This document shows, piece after piece, positions 22,275 through 31,100 of a stretch of 41,805 nucleotides of DNA. Under the pieces are notes generated by a model that worked only from the letters and a program-made list of their open reading frames with translations, ran no database searches and had not been told where the DNA came from. The first letter of the stretch is position 1; every line of letters begins with the position of its first letter. The translations under genes and the position numbers were made by a program. Source of the stretch: a virus; the IMG/VR virus record IMGVR_UViG_3300028840_004839, positions 1-41,805 of that record, one strand, 5' to 3'.

Positions 22275-24241
22275 TGAAAAGAGTTTTACATCTTGTTCCC
22301 CATTTAAGTACAGGGGGATGTCCACAATTTGCCTACGATTTAATTCGTAAGACGAAGAAATACACCGAAGCATTCGTTGTTGAGTATTCATTTATTGCAC
22401 CCGACTTTGTAGTTCAAAGAAACAAGGTTAGAGAATTAATGGGTGAAAGATTTTACTCCCTTGGAGATAATAAGGATGAAATATTTGACATAATTGAAAA
22501 TGTAAATCCCGATGTGATACACTTTCAGGAATTCCCTGAATATTTCATGGCAGACGAAATTGCTACACGTATTTACGAAAGTCAAAGGTCTTACGTTATT
22601 GTTGAAACATCACACGATTCAAGTTTTGACCCAAACCATAAAAAGTTTTTTGCAGACCACCTTGCCTTAATAAGCCAATGGCAAATTGATAAGTTCAAGT
22701 TGTACGAAATCCCAATTACTTTATTAGAAAGCGATATTGAGAAGTATCCTAAAGTGAATCGTAGTGAAGGGCTTGCTAAACTTGGTTTGTCCGACCATCA
22801 AAAGCACGTTTTAAATGTGGGATTGTGGACTTCACGAAAAAACCAAGGAGAAATAGTTGAATATGCTCGGAAAATTCAAAATAGCCACCCTAATATAATT
22901 TTTCACTTTGTAGGAAACCAAGCGGGAAATTTTGCCCACTATTGGGAACCTATTATGAAAGACCTTCCTGCTAACTGTAAAGTATGGGGAGAGCGTAGTG
23001 ACGTTCACAACTTTTATTCTTGTATGGATTTATTCTTGTTTACATCCCGTGGATTGCACGGTGATATGGAAACAAGTCCTTTAGTGCTTCGTGAAGCCAC
23101 AGGTCACGGAATGCCGATACTCATGTATAATCTACCCGTCTATCTGAATCAGTACGATGGGTTTAAAAATATTCAGTATTTAGACTTTGATAACCTTGAA
23201 CAAAACTTGCAGGACATAAAAAAAATCTTGGAATATGAAACCCCTGTAAAAGAAGAAAAACAAAAAAAGTCCAATTTTTACAGCGAACTTGATGTAGTTG
23301 AAAATCGTATTACCATTTTTCACGAAAGCAACGAAGAAAAGCAAGTATCAATTTCAATTGCTGACGTGGATACCAAGCACGCCATTTATGCGTTTGATGC
23401 ATTTTTTAATGGCAAATCAAGTGTGTGGGTAATTCCTATTCCTGCGGAAGCCCGTGATAACCTTTTAAATAAAAGTGGGTTGTTCAGGGGATATGAAATT
23501 TCAATCTACGAAAATGATAGAAAAACGCTTTTGGCAATAAACCAAGTTTTTTATAATCAACAAGATAAGAAAATAAATACCCCCTTGTTTTTAACAAATC
23601 CTTGGAACTTGACTTGGTTCAATTACAATGAAATGTTTGTAGATAAAATATATAAGGGTGTTGCAGATGATTTTGATGAATACTTCGAATCGTTTGTTGA
23701 CATAGGGGCAAACGACGGTTTATTTATTGAGTGGCTGTTGTCAGAAACCAAAGAATTTGGTAAAAAGTATTATGCTGTAGAGTGCGACCCAAGGGCGGTG
23801 AAGTTTCTCGACAAAAAATTCAATGACAGGGATGAAGTAGTTGTGGTGAATAAAGCACTTTGGAAAGAAAACGCGCAAGGACTTACGCTGAATCACGAAG
23901 GCGATACTTCTACATTGAGTTCGTTAAAAGTAGATAAATCAGGTAAAGTTTCTGTGAATGCTTGGGATTTAAAAACACTTAAAAGCAAACACAATATTAA
24001 ATACATCGATTTTCTAAAAATGGACATAGAGGGTGCTGAATATGAAGTCATTAACAGTTGGACTGAAGAAGATGTAAAGGGTATCAGAATGTTCCTTATT
24101 GAATTTCACAATAATTTGCAAAACCTAATGGATAAATTTATGCAATGGGGTTATGCCGTCAACCCACACGATGCTTCAGGTAATGCATTGAATCAAATAC
24201 AGATTCCCGACCACGGATTTTTAACAGCCAAAAAAATATAA
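22274..24241 (+). CDS. Fused GT4-type glycosyltransferase and FkbM-type methyltransferase
   Basis: 655 residues. Residues 1-320 are a GT-B glycosyltransferase of GT4 type: N-terminal VLHLVPHLSTGG, domain junction VGLWTSRKNQGEI, and a nucleotide-sugar region METSPLVLREATGHGMPIL at about 265-283. A beta module follows at about 345-460 (VSISIADVDTKHAIYAF ... NPWNLTWFNYNEMF). Residues about 470-655 are an FkbM-type methyltransferase with SAM motif VDIGANDG (475-482), ECDP (503-506) and MDIEGAEYE (583-591). Known for the families: sugar transfer and O-methylation of glycans. The beta module and methyltransferase are repeated in the next gene. Inference: decorates the collagen-like fibre coded downstream, or changes host surface sugars. 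Confidence 0.85.
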   Translation: MKRVLHLVPHLSTGGCPQFAYDLIRKTKKYTEAFVVEYSFIAPDFVVQRNKVRELMGERFYSLGDNKDEIFDIIENVNPDVIHFQEFPEYFMADEIATRIYESQRSYVIVETSHDSSFDPNHKKFFADHLALISQWQIDKFKLYEIPITLLESDIEKYPKVNRSEGLAKLGLSDHQKHVLNVGLWTSRKNQGEIVEYARKIQNSHPNIIFHFVGNQAGNFAHYWEPIMKDLPANCKVWGERSDVHNFYSCMDLFLFTSRGLHGDMETSPLVLREATGHGMPILMYNLPVYLNQYDGFKNIQYLDFDNLEQNLQDIKKILEYETPVKEEKQKKSNFYSELDVVENRITIFHESNEEKQVSISIADVDTKHAIYAFDAFFNGKSSVWVIPIPAEARDNLLNKSGLFRGYEISIYENDRKTLLAINQVFYNQQDKKINTPLFLTNPWNLTWFNYNEMFVDKIYKGVADDFDEYFESFVDIGANDGLFIEWLLSETKEFGKKYYAVECDPRAVKFLDKKFNDRDEVVVVNKALWKENAQGLTLNHEGDTSTLSSLKVDKSGKVSVNAWDLKTLKSKHNIKYIDFLKMDIEGAEYEVINSWTEEDVKGIRMFLIEFHNNLQNLMDKFMQWGYAVNPHDASGNALNQIQIPDHGFLTAKKI

Positions 24242-24246
24242 ATAAA

Positions 24247-26037
24247 ATGTTTAGAGCCGATTTTCACAAAGACGAAAACAAGATTTTCTTATACTACGAA
24301 GATGCACCTTATAAAGAAGTAAGCATTTCAGTAGCAGATGTTGACAGTAAACACGCGATTTACGCGTTTAATTCAAAGTTTGAGAATTATTCAAGCCTTT
24401 GGACTATTCCTGTTCCTGCAAACGCATTGAACCACTACAATCGTTCAGGATATTTTAGGGGATATGAAATCAGCATATACGAAACAGACCGTACTACATT
24501 AATTGAGAAACACGTCGTATGGTACAATCAGGACGCACCACATTTTGAACGTGTTATGTTTGAAACAGACCCTTGGAATCTTACTTGGATTAACTACACC
24601 GAAATGTTTGTCGAGGACTTTTATAATCCTTTGGCAATGAATATTCACGGGGTATGTTTAGACATCGGAGCAAACGACGGTTTATACACCGAATACTTGC
24701 TTCGTAATGGAGCAGAAAAGGTTTATGCTATAGAGTGTGACCCAAGGAGCGTAAAGTTCCTTAATAAGCGTTTCAATAGCGACGAGCGAGTAGTTGTAGT
24801 AGACAAAGCCCTGTTTTCAAAAAACGAAGTAGGTATGAAGTTGGCTTATAAAAATGAAACGTCAACAACGTCTTCACTTATTGATGGTGTACACAATTTT
24901 GACGATGGTCAATATTATGAAGTGAATGCTTGGGATTACAGCACCTTGCTTCGTAAAATGAATATCGACCAAGTAGACTTTTTTAAAATCGATATTGAAG
25001 GAGCGGAGTATGATGTATTTAGGTCTATGACCGATTTTCAGATTTGCCACATCAAAGCGTTTATGGTAGAAATACATTGGAACCGCGATGGAAGAATCTA
25101 TGAAATTACCAACAGGCTTCAGAGTTTGGGATATGAAATTCAGTTGCGCAGACACACGGAAGACAATGCCGTAGTTGAAAATCGAGATGAATGGGCTAAA
25201 TATGACCTTTGCACGTTTTATGCTTGGAAAAAACCTGAAACAAACCAAATCGAGGAACAAATTCAAAACAATTATGGTGGGGAAAAAACAAATGTACACA
25301 TGCATCATTTACGCACCACTTTAAATACAGACGTAGAAAAACAGAGTTTAGAAAATATAAAATTCCTATCTGAATTTTTAAGAATGGATGAAAGGTATTC
25401 AGAAATCAAATTTACTGAATACGAAAATGAGCCATATAAGGATATACCGCCAAGAGAAAATTGTGCTCGACCTGATGCGGTGAGTCTAAGACCATTTCCG
25501 AATGGTGTAAACGAAAATGGACAAACTGCATTAACTCCTGCTCATTACGGGTGTTATGATGCATTTAAGAAGGCTTTTTTAAATAAAGATAATGAATTCA
25601 GAGATACAGATTTTCACATATTTTTTGAGGGAGATGCTTTCGTTGATGATTTTGATTTGTTTGCAGATTGTTTATCGGAAATAAGCGATGCTATTAGAGG
25701 TGGTAAGTCAATAAGTTATATTTCCTTTGGAGGTGTTCATCATTTAGAAACGGGAGAAAAACTATCATATCCTGATGGTAACATTAATGGTATCGATTGG
25801 GGATATTATAGCAAACATGTACCATTTGCGCACTGCATAATTATTCCGAGCATTTACCTGCTTCAAATGAGACAAGCCTTTGAAAATGAACCTTGGGATG
25901 TAGCGGATTTATTTTTTATGAATCATTTCAAAAAATTCCCCTCACATCGTCAATTCGTGAGCAAACATCAAATAGCAAGACAGTTAAATGGGTTTTCTTT
26001 AATTGATAAAAAAGTAAAATTATATCAGCACAAATGA
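24247..26037 (+). CDS. Fused FkbM-type methyltransferase and GT25-like glycosyltransferase
   Basis: 596 residues. Residues about 20-125 are the same beta module as in the previous protein (VSISVADVDSKHAIYAFNS ... DPWNLTWINYTEMF). Residues about 130-325 are an FkbM methyltransferase (LDIGANDG at 138-145, KIDIEGAEYD at 247-256). Residues about 400-590 resemble GT25: LTPAHYGCYDAF at 429-440 corresponds to LT.GE.GC..SH, and FFEGDAFVDDF at about 459-469 to the EDDA metal motif. Known for GT25: LPS beta-galactosyltransferases and animal collagen galactosyltransferases. Both are reasonable models beside a collagen-like gene. The usual DD of the metal site is E-G-D here. Overlaps the next start by four bases. 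Confidence 0.75.
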   Translation: MFRADFHKDENKIFLYYEDAPYKEVSISVADVDSKHAIYAFNSKFENYSSLWTIPVPANALNHYNRSGYFRGYEISIYETDRTTLIEKHVVWYNQDAPHFERVMFETDPWNLTWINYTEMFVEDFYNPLAMNIHGVCLDIGANDGLYTEYLLRNGAEKVYAIECDPRSVKFLNKRFNSDERVVVVDKALFSKNEVGMKLAYKNETSTTSSLIDGVHNFDDGQYYEVNAWDYSTLLRKMNIDQVDFFKIDIEGAEYDVFRSMTDFQICHIKAFMVEIHWNRDGRIYEITNRLQSLGYEIQLRRHTEDNAVVENRDEWAKYDLCTFYAWKKPETNQIEEQIQNNYGGEKTNVHMHHLRTTLNTDVEKQSLENIKFLSEFLRMDERYSEIKFTEYENEPYKDIPPRENCARPDAVSLRPFPNGVNENGQTALTPAHYGCYDAFKKAFLNKDNEFRDTDFHIFFEGDAFVDDFDLFADCLSEISDAIRGGKSISYISFGGVHHLETGEKLSYPDGNINGIDWGYYSKHVPFAHCIIIPSIYLLQMRQAFENEPWDVADLFFMNHFKKFPSHRQFVSKHQIARQLNGFSLIDKKVKLYQHK

Positions 26038-28154
26038 AAATAGCACACATTCAGCCTTCGGTAATAAGTATACCTCCAAATGGGTGGGGCGCGATAGAAA
26101 AAATCATTTGGGAATACAAACAAGAATTAGAGAAATTAAACCACACTGTAGATATAGTCAACCTGAATGATTTTAATGCTGATACATACGATATCGTGCA
26201 TTGTCACATGTTTGACCAAGCCTTAAAACTTGCGGAAAGAAACATACCTTATTTTTACAGTCATCATGACCATCATTCTATAGTTTGGGGAAAGGAAAGT
26301 ACAAATTACCAATTGAATCTTGAGGCTATGCAAAAAGCCGAAATGGCTTTTGTACATGCAAAAAGTAGCATTGATACCTTTGAAAGAGTGCCCTTTTATT
26401 TACCTCATGGAGTAAACAGAGATTTTTTTCAATATAATATAAGAGAGAATAAATATAGACCTCAAATAATTATTGTAGGAAATAATGGTTTGGCAGGAAC
26501 TAACACCGTTTTTGACCGAAAAGGTTTTAGATATGCGATAGAAGCATGTAAAAAACTTGGACTTGAAATAACATTGGTTGCTCCAAGTAAAACTCAAATA
26601 CAATTTTTCGAAGAGAATCCTGATTTGAAATATGAAAAGTTAAAATGTATTTACGATGCTACAGAAGACCAATTGCATGAAGCCTACAAGTGTGCTGATT
26701 TGATGATACACGCTACATATGTTGAGGCAGGACATCCCCCTCTGACACCTTTAGAAGCACTTTCCTGCGGAATACCTGTGATTGGAACATATATGGGTGA
26801 AGATGTTCCCTTAATGCTTTGTGAAAGAGATACCAATAGCGTTATTGATTGCATCAATAGTATGATTCCCGTCCTTAAACAATACAGTTTAAAAGCAGAT
26901 GAAGTCGCAGAAAAATACAATTGGAAAAATATTGTACGGGATAATCTTTTGGATTATTATAATCAAAGTCTTGACCGTAAAAATATGCAAAACACGGGCA
27001 GGAGAATTTATCATCAAGCAGTGCGCAAAGAAGCGATTGATAAATTTGTTTTTAAATATATTGATGGTGCTCAGGTCGATGTGGTTGGTCAAAGTGAAAA
27101 AGAATATAAAGTCCAACAAATAAATTATTTGACGGGTGATGTCATTTTTGAAACCAACTTAAAATGTGGTATGTATGCAAAAAGTGCCAAAAGATACCAT
27201 CGCGAATGGGTTTGGAAAATTATTGATTCCGAAAATAGAGAATATCTACATCCCTTCGATGCAGAGGATAAACGAGTTTATGTGTCCATTGAATCATCTT
27301 CACTTGGAGATACACTTGCTTGGGTTCCAATAGTTGAGGAATTTCGTAAACTACACGATTGTAAACTGATTTTAAGCACACATTGGAATGATTTAGTACA
27401 GGAAGCATATCCTGAAATAGAATTTGTAAAAGCGGGTACTCCTGTTTATAATATTTATGCTCATTATCGAATTGGTTGGTTTTATGAAAACAATGGTCAA
27501 GAACCTCATTTTGGTCATCATTCAAGAGATTTTAGAAAATTTTCGTTGCAGGCAACCGCCTGTGATATATTAGGATTGCCTGATATTGAAAAAAAACCAC
27601 GTATAAAAAATATTGATACTGAAAAAATTAATAAAAAAATTGCTGTTATTGCTCCTCACGCAACAGCATGGGCTAAATATTGGCACAATTCGGAAGGATG
27701 GGAAAAAGTTATTGATTTTTTAATAGAGCAGGGTTACGAAGTATGGAATATTTCAAAAGAATCGGCTCAGGATGCATTTCACAATCAAAAATTACCACAA
27801 AGCGCATTAGACAAAGTTATTGATAAGACGGGTGATTATCCTATAGAAACAAGGATTTATCAGATAAAATGCGCATCTTTGTTTATTGGATTAGGAAGCG
27901 GACTTTCGTGGTTGGCTTGGGCTTGTGAAACCCCCGTAGTCTTGATTAGTGGTTTCTCAAAGCCCTACAGCGAATTTACGGATTGTATTCGTATATTTAA
28001 TCAAAATGTGTGTAATGGGTGCTTCAATGATTACAGGCTTGACGCAGGTAATTGGCAATGGTGTCCTAAATATGAAAATACTGCTGAACAATTTGTATGC
28101 AGTAAATCAATTACTCCCGAAATGGTAATTGATGGTATTAGGAAACTTTTGTAA
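26034..28154 (+). CDS. Fused GT4 glycosyltransferase and TibC/Aah-like heptosyltransferase
   Basis: 706 residues. Residues 1-315 form a GT4 domain (NGWGAIEK near the start, EAGHPPLTPLEALSCGIPVIG at about 231-251). Residues about 335-400 are a small beta module (FKYIDGAQVDVVG, then YAKSAKRYHREWVWKI) followed by a GT9-type domain to the end. Its C-terminal part has IGLGSGLSWLAWACETPVV (about 618-636), FSKPYSEF and four cysteines, C660-x2-C663-x13-C677-x11-C689. This combination is typical of the bacterial autotransporter heptosyltransferases (TibC, Aah), which hold an iron through four cysteines and O-heptosylate serines of repeated adhesins. Inference: target is the giant Ser/Thr-rich fibre next door. 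Confidence 0.8.
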   Translation: MKIAHIQPSVISIPPNGWGAIEKIIWEYKQELEKLNHTVDIVNLNDFNADTYDIVHCHMFDQALKLAERNIPYFYSHHDHHSIVWGKESTNYQLNLEAMQKAEMAFVHAKSSIDTFERVPFYLPHGVNRDFFQYNIRENKYRPQIIIVGNNGLAGTNTVFDRKGFRYAIEACKKLGLEITLVAPSKTQIQFFEENPDLKYEKLKCIYDATEDQLHEAYKCADLMIHATYVEAGHPPLTPLEALSCGIPVIGTYMGEDVPLMLCERDTNSVIDCINSMIPVLKQYSLKADEVAEKYNWKNIVRDNLLDYYNQSLDRKNMQNTGRRIYHQAVRKEAIDKFVFKYIDGAQVDVVGQSEKEYKVQQINYLTGDVIFETNLKCGMYAKSAKRYHREWVWKIIDSENREYLHPFDAEDKRVYVSIESSSLGDTLAWVPIVEEFRKLHDCKLILSTHWNDLVQEAYPEIEFVKAGTPVYNIYAHYRIGWFYENNGQEPHFGHHSRDFRKFSLQATACDILGLPDIEKKPRIKNIDTEKINKKIAVIAPHATAWAKYWHNSEGWEKVIDFLIEQGYEVWNISKESAQDAFHNQKLPQSALDKVIDKTGDYPIETRIYQIKCASLFIGLGSGLSWLAWACETPVVLISGFSKPYSEFTDCIRIFNQNVCNGCFNDYRLDAGNWQWCPKYENTAEQFVCSKSITPEMVIDGIRKLL

Positions 28155-28155
28155 C

Positions 28156-28179
28156 ATGAAAATAGCACCCGATGGCTAA
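28156..28179 (+). other. Seven-codon open frame, possible remnant of a glycosyltransferase start
   Basis: ATGAAAATAGCAC at 28156-28168 is identical to the first 13 bases of the gene at 26034, then runs to a stop at 28177-28179. It overlaps the start of the fibre gene. It may be the scar of a duplicated and lost glycosyltransferase gene, or a leader that couples translation. Confidence 0.3.
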
Positions 28180-31100
28180 AAACATATTGATAACTCCGTT
28201 TAGGTCAAGTACAGACCCTACGGAATTACCTAAAATAGATTTTATTAATGATACCACCGACATTGTGTTGGAGGTACAATCAAGCACAAACGCTTTAACA
28301 TTTACGGGTACTTCAGGTACTCTTTTAACTATTAATGACGACCTTACAGGTACAACAGTAGAAACTGAAAACCTAAAGGTTACGGGTTCTCTTGAAGTAC
28401 CTAACCTTACACAAGATTTAACGATAAATGATTTTGTAGTCGTTGATACATCAACAGGAGAATTTTTTCGCAGAACAGCACCCACAGGTACTTCAGGAAC
28501 AAGTGGAGAAGACGGCTCATCAGGTATTTCAGGCTCTTCGGGTACTTCAGGTACTGCGGGTACTTCTGCATCAAGTGGAAGTTCAGGAAGCGCAGGAACG
28601 TCAGGAACTTCAGGACAAACGGGGTCATCGGGGACTTCGGGAGCGGATGGAAGTTCAGGAACAAGTGGTGCAAATGGCTCAAGCGGAACATCGGGCGAAG
28701 CAGGGTCTTCAGGTACAAGCGGAGCAGATGGTTCAAGCGGTACTTCAGGTTTAGATGGAAGTTCAGGAACGAGTGGAGCGGATGGTTCATCGGGAACATC
28801 GGCATCAAGTGGAACTTCGGGAGCAGATGGAAGTTCAGGCACATCAGGAGCAACGGGCTCATCAGGAACAAGTGGTGAAAGTGGTTCTTCGGGAACGAGT
28901 GGACAAGACGGTTCCTCGGGTACAAGCGGAGAAAGCGGTTCATCAGGAACAAGTGGTGAAAGTGGTTCATCAGGTACGAGTGGACAAGATGGTTCCTCGG
29001 GTACAAGTGGGGTCGATGGTTCATCGGGTACAAGTGGTGAAAGCGGTTCTTCAGGAACGAGTGGTTCTGCGGGAGAAGACGGAACATCGGGAACATCAGG
29101 TTCATCAGCAACTTCAGGTACGTCAGGTGAATCAGGGTCATCAGGGTCATCAGGAACGAGTGGACAAGATGGTTCCTCGGGTACAAGTGGGGTCGATGGT
29201 TCATCGGGTACAAGCGGTGAAAGCGGGTCATCGGGAACAAGTGGTTCTGCGGGAGAAGATGGCACATCAGGCACATCAGGGTCTTCTGCAACTTCAGGCT
29301 CATCGGGAACAAGTGGAGCAGATGGCTCGTCGGGTACTTCAGGAGAATCGGGTTCTTCAGGTTCTTCAGCGACTTCGGGTAGTTCAGGAACATCAGGCGA
29401 AGCAGGGTCATCAGGTACAAGTGGTGCTGACGGTTCATCAGGAACGAGTGGAGCCGATGGTTCATCGGGTACAAGCGGTGAAAGCGGCTCGTCAGGAACG
29501 AGTGGAGCGGATGGTTCATCGGGCACATCGGGAGCGGATGGTTCATCGGGCACTTCGGGAGAATCAGGCTCAAGTGGTTCTTCAGGGACATCGGGTACTT
29601 CCGCAACAAGCGGCTCGACAGGAACATCGGGCTCAAGTGGTTCTTCAGCGACTTCAGGTAGTTCAGGAACATCGGGAGCAGACGGCACATCGGGTACATC
29701 AGGAATTGATGGTTCTTCAGGTACTTCAGGAGAATCAGGTTCAAGTGGTACGAGCGGAGCAAATGGCTCTTCAGGAACTTCAGGAGCAGATGGAAGTTCG
29801 GGAACTTCAGGAGAATCAGGTTCAAGTGGCACGTCAGGAGCAGATGGCTCTTCAGGAACTTCAGGAGAATCAGGCTCAAGCGGTAGCGCAGGCACATCAG
29901 GAACAAGCGGAAGCGCAGGTGAAGATGGTACAAGCGGTACTTCAGGTTCTTCTGCAACATCAGGGTCTTCGGGTTCAAGTGGCACATCGGGAGCAAATGG
30001 CACATCGGGTACATCAGGAATTGATGGTTCTTCAGGAACTTCAGGTATAGATGGTTCTTCGGGAACTTCAGGTATAGATGGTTCTTCGGGAACATCAGGA
30101 GAGTCAGGGTCAAGCGGTACGAGCGGAGCAGATGGCTCATCAGGCACATCGGGTAGCGCAGGCTCATCAGGAACTTCAGGCGTAGATGGAACAAGCGGAA
30201 CAAGCGGCTCGACAGGAACGTCGGGCTCAAGTGGTTCAACAGGAACTTCGGGTTCAGCAGGGTCTTCAGGTACGTCGGGTGAGTCAGGTTCAAGTGGAAC
30301 TTCAGGCTCATCAGGAACAAGTGGTGTAGACGGAACGTCAGGAACGTCAGCCACATCAGGAACATCGGGAGAATCAGGTTCAAGTGGAACTTCAGGTTCA
30401 AGCGGTTCAACAGGAACGAGCGGCTCAAGCGGCTCTTCTGCTACTTCAGGCTCATCAGGAGAGTCAGGTTCATCGGGAACTTCAGGCTCTTCAGGAAGTG
30501 CAGGAACAAGTGGCACATCAGGTAGTGCAGGTGAAGATGGAACATCAGGAACGTCGGGTTCATCTGCTACATCGGGTTCTTCAGGAAGCACAGGTACTTC
30601 GGGCTCATCGGGAAGCACGGGTACAAGTGGCTCTTCAGGAAATACAGGAACAAGTGGCTCAAGTGGTAGTTCAGGGACATCGGGGTCTTCTGCAACATCA
30701 GGAACGAGCGCATCGTCGGGTTCGAGCGGCACATCAGGTGCGGACGGAACAAGTGGAAGTACGGGGACATCGGGGTCTTCAGGTTCTACGGGTACGTCAG
30801 GTAGTTCGGGCTCTTCTGCTACTTCGGGGTCGTCAGGTTCGAGTGCGACATCGGGTAGCGCAGGTACATCAGGTACAGCGGCTACGTCAGGTACAAGTGG
30901 CGCAGACGGTTCAAGTGGAACAAGCGGCTCAAGTGGCTCATCAGGAGAATCAGGTTCAAGTGGCACAAGCGGAAGCGCAGGCTCAAGCGGTACAAGTGGC
31001 GCAGACGGTTCAAGTGGGACAAGCGGCTCAAGTGGCTCATCAGGAGAATCAGGTTCAAGCGGAACAAGTGGCTCAACAGGAACATCGGGTTCTACGGGTT

